Origin: JADGQN01 sp035315185
GTDB lineage: Bacteria > Desulfobacterota > Syntrophorhabdia > Syntrophorhabdales > WCHB1-27
Reading direction: 5' to 3'
Length of the DNA: 64,000 nucleotides
Assembly: GCA_035315185.1 (NCBI GenBank)
Contig: DATFYE010000203.1
Location: 1-64,000 of the forward strand
The notes under the pieces were generated by a model, which was not told where the DNA came from, did no database searches, and saw nothing but the letters and a program-made list of their open reading frames with translations. Shown in pieces: positions 25,373 through 33,651 of the stretch. The translations under genes were made by a program, and so were the position numbers. Position 1 is the first letter of the stretch, and each line of letters starts with the position of its first letter.

Positions 25373-25789
25373 TTACTTCTTGGGCTCGGTCGGATATTTG
25401 GCGCCCAACCATTCGATCCAGCCGCCTTTCAACGCATAAACCTTCGTATAACCCTTTTGCTGAAACTTCGACGCCACACTGGCGCTCGTCGCTTCGTTCA
25501 TTCAGGAGCAGTAGAAGACGAAGGTCTTCTCTTTGGGATACTTATCCATCCAGGACCCCACATCCACGGGGTCTTCCCGGACCGCCCCTTTAATCATGAG
25601 CGTATCCTTCTGCCAATCACCCATCGAGCGCACATCGATCAGAATGAAATCCGGGTTGCCAAGTTGCGGCTTCAAATCTTCCTTGGTCATCCGAGGCACC
25701 GTATCCTGGGCTTGGACAAGCACTCCGAGAAAAACCATGCCAGCAGCAGCAATGCAGAGTATGGTCATACAGAGAAGCAGCTTTTTCAA
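25373..25789 (-). CDS. secreted rhodanese-like selenoprotein A (TGA at 25502-25504 read as Sec)
   Basis: The 138-residue protein starts at a TTG (25787-25789) with AGGAGGG about five bases upstream, giving a clean signal peptide (KKLLLCMTILCIAAAG..., cleavage near VQAQ). The rhodanese domain has FILIDVRSMGDW, GAVREDP and the active-site segment FYCSUMNEATSA, with selenocysteine at residue 96 where relatives have YCSCPNEATSA. The fold continues for 42 residues after the TGA and ends ALKGGWIEWLGAKYPTEP, parallel to the downstream paralogue. It is the first gene of a two-gene minus-strand operon. Function is probably periplasmic sulfur or selenium handling. Confidence 0.85.
25473..25504 (-). promoter_or_regulatory. 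SECIS-like element of rhodanese A
   Basis: TGA at 25504-25502, 21 bases, then loop AGTGT (25480-25476) closed by GCC/GGC, extendable to GCGCC/GGCGT. The loop sits at exactly the same distance as in the neighbouring rhodanese gene. Confidence 0.6.
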
Positions 25790-25946
25790 GTTATCCCTCC
25801 TGAAATAGTCGAAACGTATACTCCACCAACTTACTCTCAATTATAATGCAGAATACTTTACAAGTAAACTATAAATGGGGCTCGCGTCGCCCCCTCCATC
25901 GGCAAAGCCGTCGGAGCCTCCCCCTCTCGCTCGCCGTGCTCGCTAG

Positions 25947-26008
25947 ATAGATTTCCACTTGGGGCCTGTTCATAATGAGGTGCCGCAGACTTACGCGTGG
26001 AAATCTAT
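25947..26008. repeat. intergenic inverted repeat with 12-bp perfect arms
   Basis: ATAGATTTCCAC (25947-25958) and GTGGAAATCTAT (25997-26008) are perfect inverted copies 38 bases apart. They could form a large hairpin or mark the ends of a tiny non-autonomous element. No coding sequence lies between 25790 and 26157. Confidence 0.55.
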
Positions 26009-26016
26009 TATTGGTA

Positions 26017-26039
26017 CACCCGCAAGCGGGTACCCGGCT
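26017..26039. repeat. second copy of the ACCCGCAAGCGGGT palindromic motif
   Basis: A 23-base exact match to 4523-4545, including the inverted repeat ACCCGC-AA-GCGGGT and the KpnI-like GGTACC centre. It stands about 70 bases upstream of the rplC promoter. Confidence 0.6.
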
Positions 26040-26106
26040 TACCGTGCGGGAGCCTCGACAGACAGGGTTCGAATACCCTAAATCTTATCCGCGACGGGCA
26101 CAAAGC

Positions 26107-26134
26107 TTGACTTCACGGTTTTTTTGGCTATAAT
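26107..26134 (+). promoter_or_regulatory. strong sigma-70 promoter of rplC
   Basis: TTGACT (26107-26112), a 16-base spacer that includes a T7 run, and a perfect TATAAT (26129-26134). The start would be about 26141, giving an extremely short leader before GGAGGTGA and the ATG at 26158. Confidence 0.75.
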
Positions 26135-26157
26135 ATTGGGGCTTTGGAGGTGAGAGT

Positions 26158-26814
26158 ATGGGACTTGGATTGATTGGAAAGAAGCTGGGCATGACCCAGA
26201 TTTTTGCGCAAGACGGAACGATCATTCCGGTGACCGTGGTGCTGGCCGGCCCCTGCCGCGTGGTGCAGAAGAAGACTGCGGAGCGTGAGGGGTACAATTC
26301 GTTTCAGGTAGGGTTTGACGAGATAAAGAAGCTTACCCGCGTAAATAAGCCGCAGACGGGCCATTTCAAGAAGGCTAATATTGCTCCGTTAAGAAAGCTG
26401 GGCGAATTCAGGGTTACGGCGGAAGAATTAGGGACCTTTGACGTGGGAAGTGAAATACCTGTAGACATCTTCAAGCCGGGTGATTTCGTGGATGTTTCGG
26501 GTATCTCCATAGGAAAAGGCTTTGCAGGTGTCATAAAACGACACGGCTTCGCAGGCGCTCCGGGTGGCCACGGCACTCACGAGTTCTTCAGGCACGGAGG
26601 CTCCATCGGTGCCAACACGACCCCCGCGCACGTTCTGAAGGGTATGAAGATGCCCGGACATCTGGGGGCACAGAAGGTCACCGTCCAAAATCTGAAAGTG
26701 GTCGAGGTGAGGGGCGACACGAACATTGTGATGATAGAAGGGGCGATCCCGGGCCCAAAACAGGGCTACATCGTCATAAGGAAAGCCGTCAAGAAACCCG
26801 GTCCAGCAAAGTAG
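26158..26814 (+). CDS. rplC: 50S ribosomal protein L3, outside the S10 operon
   Basis: The 218-residue protein begins GLIGKKLGMTQIFAQDG, the classic L3 start, and has KGFAGVIKRHGF, the HGGSIG segment and MKMPGHLGAQKVTVQN in the extended loop that reaches the peptidyl transferase centre. GGAGGTGA lies directly upstream. L3 is normally second in the S10 operon with rplD, rplW and rplB; here it stands alone with a strong promoter and is followed by ABC exporter genes. It may be the only L3 gene, relocated, or a second copy; the window cannot tell. The residue equivalent to the PrmB-methylated Gln appears replaced (ANTTP). Confidence 0.95.
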   Translation: MGLGLIGKKLGMTQIFAQDGTIIPVTVVLAGPCRVVQKKTAEREGYNSFQVGFDEIKKLTRVNKPQTGHFKKANIAPLRKLGEFRVTAEELGTFDVGSEIPVDIFKPGDFVDVSGISIGKGFAGVIKRHGFAGAPGGHGTHEFFRHGGSIGANTTPAHVLKGMKMPGHLGAQKVTVQNLKVVEVRGDTNIVMIEGAIPGPKQGYIVIRKAVKKPGPAK

Positions 26815-26821
26815 TGCGTAT

Positions 26822-28516
26822 GTGTTTAAGGACCTATCCCTCCTTTTACCTTATGTAAGAAAATATAGGGGCGAGTTTACCCAGGGTGTCGTAACCCTGG
26901 TACTCGCCTCCTGTTGTTCCGCCACAATCCCCTTCCTCATCAAATATGCCGTAGACGGGCTTCAGGCAGGCTTGCGCTCACAGGTGTTGCGCATCATCGG
27001 GATCGCCTGCGTGCTCGCCTTCACGCAAGCAATCCTCAGATGGCGATCACGAATGAAAATCCTGAACAGCTCCCGCGAAATAGAGTATGAGCTGAGACGC
27101 GACTTTTACACCCATCTGATATCGCTCCCTTATAGCTTCTTCAAAGAGCAACACCGGGGCGACCTGATCGCCAGGATCATGAACGACATAACGAACGTGC
27201 GCCTGATGGTCGGTATGTCGATTCTCCACTTCTCCAGTACCGCAGCAACGACAATCCTGAGTCTGGTTATGATGCTACGGCTCAATGCTCTTATCGCTCT
27301 GCTGGCGATCCTTCCGCTCTGTCTCCTTTTCGTGCTCATCAAGGGCTACATGGAGAAACTCCACGGGATCTTCAAGGACGTGCAGGACACCTACGGAAGG
27401 CTTTCGAAGGGCGCCAATGAGGTGCTCAATGGCATCAGGCTGGTGAAGAACTACCTCCTGCATGCCGAGGAACAGGACCGGTTTGAGAAACTGAACCGGG
27501 AGTACATGAAAAAAAATCTCGCGTCGACGCGCCTTTGGGGCATGGTCTTCCCAGCAATCGGATTTCTCGGGGGCATGGGCACTTTGATAGTCATGTGGCT
27601 GGGCGGCTATTTTCTGATGTACGGGAGGATCACCCTGGGGGACTTCATCGCACTCAATGCATATTACACCATGCTGATGTGGCCGGTGGTGGCGCTTGCG
27701 TGGATCATGAACCTGTACCAGCGTGGTGTCGCCTCCGTCAGAAGGCTTGAAGAGATTTATGCTTATCCGGTTGAGCAGGAGGTCGGTGCCTCACCTGAGC
27801 GGATCAAGGGGCGTTTGGAATTCAGCGGTGTGAGTCTCATGAAAGGAGGGCGCCAAATACTGAAAGATATAAGCTTTACGGTGGAGCCGGGAGAGAAGCT
27901 CCTGCTCATAGGGTCCACAGCCAGCGGTAAATCGACGATCCTGAACCTGATTCTCGGTCTTGACGGAGAGTACGAGGGCGTAATAAGGATTGACAACCTG
28001 GGTGCTGATGAGATCTCCCCGATTGCCCGAAGACGGCGCATTGCCATCGTGCCGCAGGAACCCTTCCTTTACTCACTCCCGATCAGAGAGAATATTTTTG
28101 CTGATGAACGGGCGGAAGCAATGGTAGACGCTGTCCAGTTGGAGGAGGAGATCGAAAGATTTGAGAAGAAGTTGGAAACGGTTGTGGGTGAGCGAGGGGT
28201 GATGCTCTCCGGCGGCCAGAAGCAGAGGCTCACCCTGGCGCGGGCACTCGCCATGAAACCTGACGTCCTGCTCCTTGATGATCCGTTTACGCATGTGGAT
28301 GGTTACACGGAGCACCTGATCTGGGAGAAAATCTGGCCACTCATCAAAGACGTGACCGTGATTATCACATCAACGAGGCCGGTTCCGGTCACCTTCGTCG
28401 ACAAGGTGCTCGTGTTGTCTGAAGGAAGGATCATTGATGAGGGGCGGCCGGACGAGCTTCTTGAGCGAAGCCCGTATATGAAGCTGCTCTACGAGGTAAA
28501 GACAGGCCGTGGATAA
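26822..28516 (+). CDS. ABC exporter half-transporter with degenerate ATPase site
   Basis: The 564-residue protein joins a six-helix exporter membrane domain (about 1-310) to a nucleotide-binding domain (about 330-560). Walker A is GSTASGKST and the signature LSGGQKQR is intact, but Walker B reads LLLLDDPF, with Asp in place of the catalytic Glu, and the switch histidine is lost (IITSTRP). This is the pattern of the non-catalytic half in heterodimeric exporters of the YheI/YheH or TM287/288 kind. The start is GTG at 26822, seven bases after rplC. The partner gene overlaps its end by eight bases. The substrate (lipid, drug or peptide) cannot be read from the sequence. Confidence 0.9.
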   Translation: MFKDLSLLLPYVRKYRGEFTQGVVTLVLASCCSATIPFLIKYAVDGLQAGLRSQVLRIIGIACVLAFTQAILRWRSRMKILNSSREIEYELRRDFYTHLISLPYSFFKEQHRGDLIARIMNDITNVRLMVGMSILHFSSTAATTILSLVMMLRLNALIALLAILPLCLLFVLIKGYMEKLHGIFKDVQDTYGRLSKGANEVLNGIRLVKNYLLHAEEQDRFEKLNREYMKKNLASTRLWGMVFPAIGFLGGMGTLIVMWLGGYFLMYGRITLGDFIALNAYYTMLMWPVVALAWIMNLYQRGVASVRRLEEIYAYPVEQEVGASPERIKGRLEFSGVSLMKGGRQILKDISFTVEPGEKLLLIGSTASGKSTILNLILGLDGEYEGVIRIDNLGADEISPIARRRRIAIVPQEPFLYSLPIRENIFADERAEAMVDAVQLEEEIERFEKKLETVVGERGVMLSGGQKQRLTLARALAMKPDVLLLDDPFTHVDGYTEHLIWEKIWPLIKDVTVIITSTRPVPVTFVDKVLVLSEGRIIDEGRPDELLERSPYMKLLYEVKTGRG

Positions 28517-30266
28517 GGGCATCATAAGAGAATTTCTCTTCACGTATGTCGTCAGATTCAAGAGGATTGCGTTTCTCTCGCTCCTACTCATGCTCCTGAC
28601 CGCAATTGCAAGGATGGCGCCTCCTTACATCCTCAAAATAGCGATCGATAGATTTATTGCGCACCGGGATTTTCACGGTCTCTCGCTCATGGCAGGCTGC
28701 TATCTCGCTTTCATCGGTATGGAATACGGCGCGCTCTACTTCCAGATTTATATGACGCAGCTCTTTGGCCAAAGCGTCATAAAGGAGATGCGGCTCAATA
28801 CCTTTGCTCATCTACTGGCGCTTCCCGTGCCCTACTTTGACAAGACCCCCCATGGCAAGAGCCTCAACTATCTGACCAGCGACATGGAGAATATCAATGA
28901 GTTTATAACATCAGGGATTGTAACCACCTTTGCCGACGTCATCACCATCACCGGTATCCTCGGCATCATGATCTATCTGAGCCTTCCGCTTACAGGCGTT
29001 GTACTTCTTTTCTTTTTCATTCTCTTCCTGGTGACCAATTTTTTCAGAAAGCGCTTCTCGGCCGCGTACCGTGACACACGGGAGAGCGTCTCGGAGATGA
29101 ACGGATTTCTCCAGGAGAGTTTCGCAGGTATCTACGTTTCAAAGGCGTTCAATCGCAAGGATGCCGAAATAAGCTCGTTCGACGAAAAGAATAGACGATA
29201 TATACAAGCGTTCAAGAGGGTGATCTTCTACCTTTCTCTTTATTTTCCTTTGGTGGAATCTGTCGGCGTGCTTTCGGTTCTTGCCATTCTCTGGGCGAGC
29301 GGACAGGTACTGGCCTACGGCGTGCTCACCTTCGGTACGATAGTCGCGTTCATAGAATATTCCCAAAAGTTGTATAATCCCATCAGGGATCTGAGCGAAA
29401 AATACAACGTGTATCAGAACGCGCTTTCAAGTCTCGAAAAGCTCCACAAGCTTCACCTCATGGAAAGGGAGCATAAGGGAGGGGATGTGACGCAGGTAAC
29501 AGGTGACATAGAGTTGAAAGATGTATGGCTCTCATACGAACAAGACGACGTATACGCCCTCAAGCGGATAAACCTTACTATCAGGGAAGGGGAGCGCGTG
29601 GGCATCATAGGCCTCACCGGCTCGGGAAAAACGTCGCTCATCAACCTCCTGCTCGGTTTCTACAAGCCAACGAAGGGAGAGATCGGCATCGGTGGTAAAC
29701 CGATGGAGCGTTACTCTCTCGAATCGATACGCAAAGCTTTCGGCATCGTCTCACAGGACGTGTTCATTTTCCCGAGAAGCGTCAGAGAAAACCTGTTCAT
29801 TGACGATGAAAGTTCTCTTCCAAAAGACCTGGGTCTTGTCCTGAAGGGATTCTCTTCTGAGGAAGGCCTGAACAAGGCCATTGCAGAAGATGGTGTCAAC
29901 CTGTCTGAAGGAGAAAAACAGCTTATATCGATTGGCCGCGTCATGGCGTACAAACCGCGCTATCTGATTCTCGACGAAGCCACGAGCAGGATCGATAGGT
30001 ACCTGGAAGGACGCATAGAGGAGGCACTGAACAAGAATTTTTCTTCCACCACATGGGTTGTCATCGCCCACAGCATGGCCTTCATGGCTGAGATGGACCG
30101 GATTGTCGTGATACATGATGGCCGGCTCGCAGAAGAAGGCACACACACCCAGCTCCTGGCAAACGGAGGGATCTACAACCACCTCTACACTATTTACGCG
30201 AACCGAAAGGATCAACAGGCCTATGAAAATCTACGTAGTGAGACACGGCGAAACAACGTGGAATAA
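28509..30266 (+). CDS. ABC exporter half-transporter, catalytic partner
   Basis: The 585-residue protein has six membrane helices and an ATPase domain with Walker A GLTGSGKTS, Walker B YLILDEATS with the catalytic Glu, and the switch histidine in VVIAHSM. Its own signature motif is altered (LSEGEKQ). So the catalytic Glu and His here would work with the canonical LSGGQ of the upstream subunit, leaving one functional composite site: a typical asymmetric heterodimer. The reading frame overlaps the upstream gene by eight bases and the downstream phosphatase by 44, so expression is coupled. Function: ATP-driven export across the inner membrane, substrate unknown. Confidence 0.9.
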   Translation: MDKGIIREFLFTYVVRFKRIAFLSLLLMLLTAIARMAPPYILKIAIDRFIAHRDFHGLSLMAGCYLAFIGMEYGALYFQIYMTQLFGQSVIKEMRLNTFAHLLALPVPYFDKTPHGKSLNYLTSDMENINEFITSGIVTTFADVITITGILGIMIYLSLPLTGVVLLFFFILFLVTNFFRKRFSAAYRDTRESVSEMNGFLQESFAGIYVSKAFNRKDAEISSFDEKNRRYIQAFKRVIFYLSLYFPLVESVGVLSVLAILWASGQVLAYGVLTFGTIVAFIEYSQKLYNPIRDLSEKYNVYQNALSSLEKLHKLHLMEREHKGGDVTQVTGDIELKDVWLSYEQDDVYALKRINLTIREGERVGIIGLTGSGKTSLINLLLGFYKPTKGEIGIGGKPMERYSLESIRKAFGIVSQDVFIFPRSVRENLFIDDESSLPKDLGLVLKGFSSEEGLNKAIAEDGVNLSEGEKQLISIGRVMAYKPRYLILDEATSRIDRYLEGRIEEALNKNFSSTTWVVIAHSMAFMAEMDRIVVIHDGRLAEEGTHTQLLANGGIYNHLYTIYANRKDQQAYENLRSETRRNNVE

Positions 30267-30876
30267 GGAAGAGGTCTTCAGAGGCAGGAAGGATATCCCT
30301 CTGAACGATACGGGTCTCTGGCAGGCCGAACGCACCGGGGCATTCTTTTCTGACAAAGGGGTCTCCGCGATCTACTCGAGCCCCCTGTCGAGGGCGCGGC
30401 AGACCGCTTCCAGAATAGGTGAGGCAAGTCGTGTGCCGGTGACGGTGGATGATGCGTTCACCGACATGGATTTTGGCCCCTGGGAGGGGCTCTCCCTTGT
30501 AACGGTTGAGGAGCGCTTCCCGCAAGCGCTCGACACATGGAGGAACCGTCCGCATCAGTTCCGTGTCGCGGGGGCAGAGACACTGGCCCGCGTGAGGAAG
30601 AGGGTGGAAAAGAGGCTCCGGGAGGCAGTTACAGATGGCCTGACAAATGGCCCGGCGGATGGCCCGGTTGTTGTCATCGTAACCCACCGGGTCATCTGCA
30701 AGCTGCTCGTCCTTCATTTCCTGGGCGTGTCGAACCGCTTCTTCTGGAAAATCAAGTGTGATCCGGCGAGCATTACCTTTGCCGAACAGACCGGGGAGGA
30801 TTACACGCTTTCCATGGTCAACCAGACGCTCCAGTTGCAGGATCGAGCCGTCTGTCGGGAGTACCGCGATTTTTGA
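30223..30876 (+). CDS. histidine phosphatase family protein (phosphoglycerate mutase-like)
   Basis: About 217 residues. The N-terminus YVVRHGETTWN holds the phosphorylated His, RARQTA and DFGPWEGL follow, and VVIVTHRVICK provides the second catalytic His. The family includes cofactor-dependent phosphoglycerate mutases, cobalamin-synthesis CobC phosphatases and broad-specificity phosphatases; the short length favours a phosphatase. The ATG at 30223 is chosen because it begins at the conserved strand. It lies inside the end of the ABC exporter gene. A Gly/Asp/Pro repeat (DGLTNGPADGP) before the last motif is an unusual insert. Confidence 0.88.
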   Translation: MKIYVVRHGETTWNKEEVFRGRKDIPLNDTGLWQAERTGAFFSDKGVSAIYSSPLSRARQTASRIGEASRVPVTVDDAFTDMDFGPWEGLSLVTVEERFPQALDTWRNRPHQFRVAGAETLARVRKRVEKRLREAVTDGLTNGPADGPVVVIVTHRVICKLLVLHFLGVSNRFFWKIKCDPASITFAEQTGEDYTLSMVNQTLQLQDRAVCREYRDF

Positions 30877-30892
30877 GTCGCCCTGAAAACTG

Positions 30893-30922
30893 TTGACAGG
30901 GTGTATACAATAATAGTTAGAT
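30893..30922 (+). promoter_or_regulatory. candidate promoter of the pyrophosphatase gene
   Basis: Perfect TTGACA (30893-30898) followed after 18 bases by TTAGAT, a weak -10. The gene starts 58 bases further on with AAGGAGG upstream. Confidence 0.4.
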
Positions 30923-30980
30923 ACGTAGGTATGTGAATTTTCTTGTTAGCTTCCAACAAATTTGTTTAAGGAGGTAGTAC

Positions 30981-33425
30981 ATGAGGTTCATGCAGAATCA
31001 CAAGTTCCCTATCGCCTTACTCTTTCTTTGTCTCATGGGGTTGTTCCTGGTGCCTGCAGTTTTCGCAGGTGAGGCAGATATAGTCGTGCCTGACCTGACC
31101 AAGATCCAGTTTACGGTTTTGGGGGGCTCTTTAAGCGGGATATCGATCATGTATTTCGGCCTACTCATCTGTGTCATCGGTCTTATATTCGGCTTGATCC
31201 AATCCAACCAGACTAAGAACCTGCCCGCGCACAAATCCATGCTCGATGTCTCCGACATCATATGGGAGACGTGCAAGTCGTACCTCGCTCAGCAGGGAAA
31301 ATTTCTTGTTATCCTCTGGGTACTCATCGCCCTCTGTATGGTTTATTATTTCGCCGGCCTGCAGCAGGCGCCATTCGGCAGCATTGTCCTCATTCTCTTT
31401 TGCTCAATTCTCGGTATCCTCGGCTCTTACGGTGTTGCCTGGTTCGGTATGAGGATCAACACGAGAGCGAACTCGCGAACCGCTTTCGCGGCACTGAAAG
31501 GCAGGCCGGTTGAAGTGGTGGCCATCCCTATGCGCTCTGGCATGAGCGTGGGCCTCCTTCTGGTGAGCGTCGAACTCTTCTTTATGATCTGCATTCTCGT
31601 CTTTCTGAAGGAGTTGGCCGGACCCTGCTTCATCGGTTTTGCCATCGGCGAGTCTCTTGGCGCGAGCGCGCTCAGAATCTGCGGCGGTATCTTCACCAAG
31701 ATCGCCGACATCGGCTCCGACCTGATGAAGATCGTTTTTCATCTGCCGGAAGACGACCCGAAAAACCCGGGCGTCATCGCCGACTGTACGGGTGACAACG
31801 CGGGCGACAGCGTGGGACCGACCGCGGACGGCTTCGAGACATACGGCGTCACAGGCGTTGCCTTGATCGCTTTTCTCGCACTCGCCTTGGCGACCAACCC
31901 GCTCATGGGCGGAACGTTGATCATCTGGATCTTTGCAATGCGTATCCTGATGATCCTCACGTCGCTTGTTTCCTACTTCATAAATCACGCGATCGTCATG
32001 GCCAAGTACGGGAACGCAAAGAAGTTCAACTTCGAGCACCCTCTCACCAGCCTCGTCTGGATCACCTCTGCGATCTCGATTATCGTTACATTCTGGGCAA
32101 GCTATACATTGCTCGGTGATCTGCCTGACCCGAAATATGTCTCTTTATGGTGGGCACTTGCAATCATCATCAGTTGCGGTACTATAGCCGGCGCCTTGAT
32201 CCCGGAGTTCACAAAGGTCTTCACGAGCACCAGCTCCCGCCACGTTCAGGAAGTCGTGGCCTCGGCCCGTCAGGGCGGTGCGTCCCTCGATATCCTCTCC
32301 GGTTTTGTTGCCGGCAACATGTCTGCCTTCTGGGAAGGGTTGACCATTCTGGTGCTCATGCTCATTGCCTATCTCGTATCCTTCAACCCGTCTATACAGG
32401 CCCTTATGCCCAAGGAATACGCCTTTGCTGCGCCTGTCTTTGCTTTCGGTCTCGTAGCTTTCGGTTTCCTCGGCATGGGTCCTGTAACGATCGCCGTTGA
32501 CAGCTTCGGCCCGGTCTCCGACAATGCGCAGTCGGTCTATGAGCTATCGAGAATCGAGAGTGTGCCCAACGTTGCCGCTGAGATCAAGGGACAGTTTGGT
32601 TTTGAACCTGATTTCGAGAACGGCAAGGATTACTTGGAAGAGGCCGATGGCGCTGGTAATACGTTCAAGGCCACGGCAAAGCCTGTGCTCATCGGGACAG
32701 CGGTGGTCGGCGCCACGACCATGGTCTTCGGCATCATCATCCTGCTCGAGCGCATCTTCGGCGGCGCAGTCGCAAAACTGAGCCTCGTGCAGCCGGAAAT
32801 CATTCTGGGACTTCTCATGGGCGGTGCGGTGATCTACTGGTTTACCGGTGCGGCGACACAGGCCGTTGTTACCGGTGCCTATCGTGCGGTCGTCTTCATC
32901 AAGAAAAACATCCAGCTCGACAAGGAGACCGCATCCATCCAGGACAGCAAGGAAGTCGTCAAGATCTGCACCATTTACGCGCAGAAGGGCATGATCAACA
33001 TCTTCATTGTCGTCTTCTTCATGGCGCTCTCTCTTTCGTTCTTCAACCCGTACTTCTTCATCGGGTACCTCATCGGAATCGCCTTCTTCGGACTCTTCCA
33101 GGCAATATTCATGGCGAACGCGGGCGGCGCGTGGGATAACGCGAAAAAGATTGTGGAAGTGGACCTCAAGGAAAAGAACACACCGCTGCACGAAGCAACG
33201 GTTGTCGGTGACACGGTGGGTGATCCGTTCAAGGATACCTCATCCGTTTCGATGAACCCGGTTATCAAGTTCACCACGCTGTTTGGATTGCTCGCAACCG
33301 AAATCGCCGTCACGATGCAGTCCCAGGCGCTGAAGACCGGCATCGCCATCGTCTTTTTCGTCGTTGCGCTGGTCTTTGTCTATCGTTCCTTCTACGGCAT
33401 GAGAATCGGGGAAGAGAAGCTGTAA
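30981..33425 (+). CDS. hppA: membrane-bound proton/sodium-pumping pyrophosphatase
   Basis: At 814 residues with about 16 membrane helices, this hydrolyses pyrophosphate to pump H+ or Na+, or makes PPi in reverse. The PPi-binding motif is present but divergent: LPEDDPKNPGVIADCTGDNAGD where most members have IADNVGDNVGD. The C-terminal GGAWDNAKK and VVGDTVGDPFKDTS are canonical. The sequence GNTFKA aligns with the GNTxxA site where Lys marks the K+-independent subfamily. A cleavable-looking signal peptide (to about residue 29, VFAG) precedes the first helix. AAGGAGG lies before the ATG, and it is a single-gene unit with its own terminator. Energy conservation from PPi would suit a syntrophic anaerobe; ion specificity is not readable. 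Confidence 0.92.
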   Translation: MRFMQNHKFPIALLFLCLMGLFLVPAVFAGEADIVVPDLTKIQFTVLGGSLSGISIMYFGLLICVIGLIFGLIQSNQTKNLPAHKSMLDVSDIIWETCKSYLAQQGKFLVILWVLIALCMVYYFAGLQQAPFGSIVLILFCSILGILGSYGVAWFGMRINTRANSRTAFAALKGRPVEVVAIPMRSGMSVGLLLVSVELFFMICILVFLKELAGPCFIGFAIGESLGASALRICGGIFTKIADIGSDLMKIVFHLPEDDPKNPGVIADCTGDNAGDSVGPTADGFETYGVTGVALIAFLALALATNPLMGGTLIIWIFAMRILMILTSLVSYFINHAIVMAKYGNAKKFNFEHPLTSLVWITSAISIIVTFWASYTLLGDLPDPKYVSLWWALAIIISCGTIAGALIPEFTKVFTSTSSRHVQEVVASARQGGASLDILSGFVAGNMSAFWEGLTILVLMLIAYLVSFNPSIQALMPKEYAFAAPVFAFGLVAFGFLGMGPVTIAVDSFGPVSDNAQSVYELSRIESVPNVAAEIKGQFGFEPDFENGKDYLEEADGAGNTFKATAKPVLIGTAVVGATTMVFGIIILLERIFGGAVAKLSLVQPEIILGLLMGGAVIYWFTGAATQAVVTGAYRAVVFIKKNIQLDKETASIQDSKEVVKICTIYAQKGMINIFIVVFFMALSLSFFNPYFFIGYLIGIAFFGLFQAIFMANAGGAWDNAKKIVEVDLKEKNTPLHEATVVGDTVGDPFKDTSSVSMNPVIKFTTLFGLLATEIAVTMQSQALKTGIAIVFFVVALVFVYRSFYGMRIGEEKL

Positions 33426-33457
33426 GAAAAGAAAATCCGTTACGGGTTACAGGTTAG

Positions 33458-33489
33458 AAAAGAGGCGCCGCCATCCGGGCGCCTCTTTT
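33458..33489 (+). terminator. intrinsic terminator after hppA
   Basis: AAAAGAGGCGCC (33458-33469) pairs with GGCGCCTCTTTT (33478-33489) around an eight-base loop, ending in four T. It works in either direction but no gene converges here. Confidence 0.85.
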
Positions 33490-33651
33490 GTTACAGGTTG
33501 TAGGCTGCGGGTTAAGCTGAGCCCGACCTTTGATGCCTTCCACCCCTCGGATGCGATCACGCGGTTCGCCGTAAATGTGCTAAAATGAAAGCCTCAGCTT
33601 GGCCAAATAACGCCGCAGGGATTAACCTATCGTAGGAGAAGAGAAACGCGC

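Noticed and set aside
25072..25840. Two truncated rhodanese pseudogenes
   Set aside because: Both stops are TGA at the same active-site position, the fold continues in frame afterwards, and each has a hairpin at the same distance; selenocysteine decoding explains this better.
26062..26080. tRNA-like T-arm (GGGTTCGAATACCC)
   Set aside because: The stem pairing is out of register with a seven-base T-loop and no acceptor, D or anticodon arms could be found around it.
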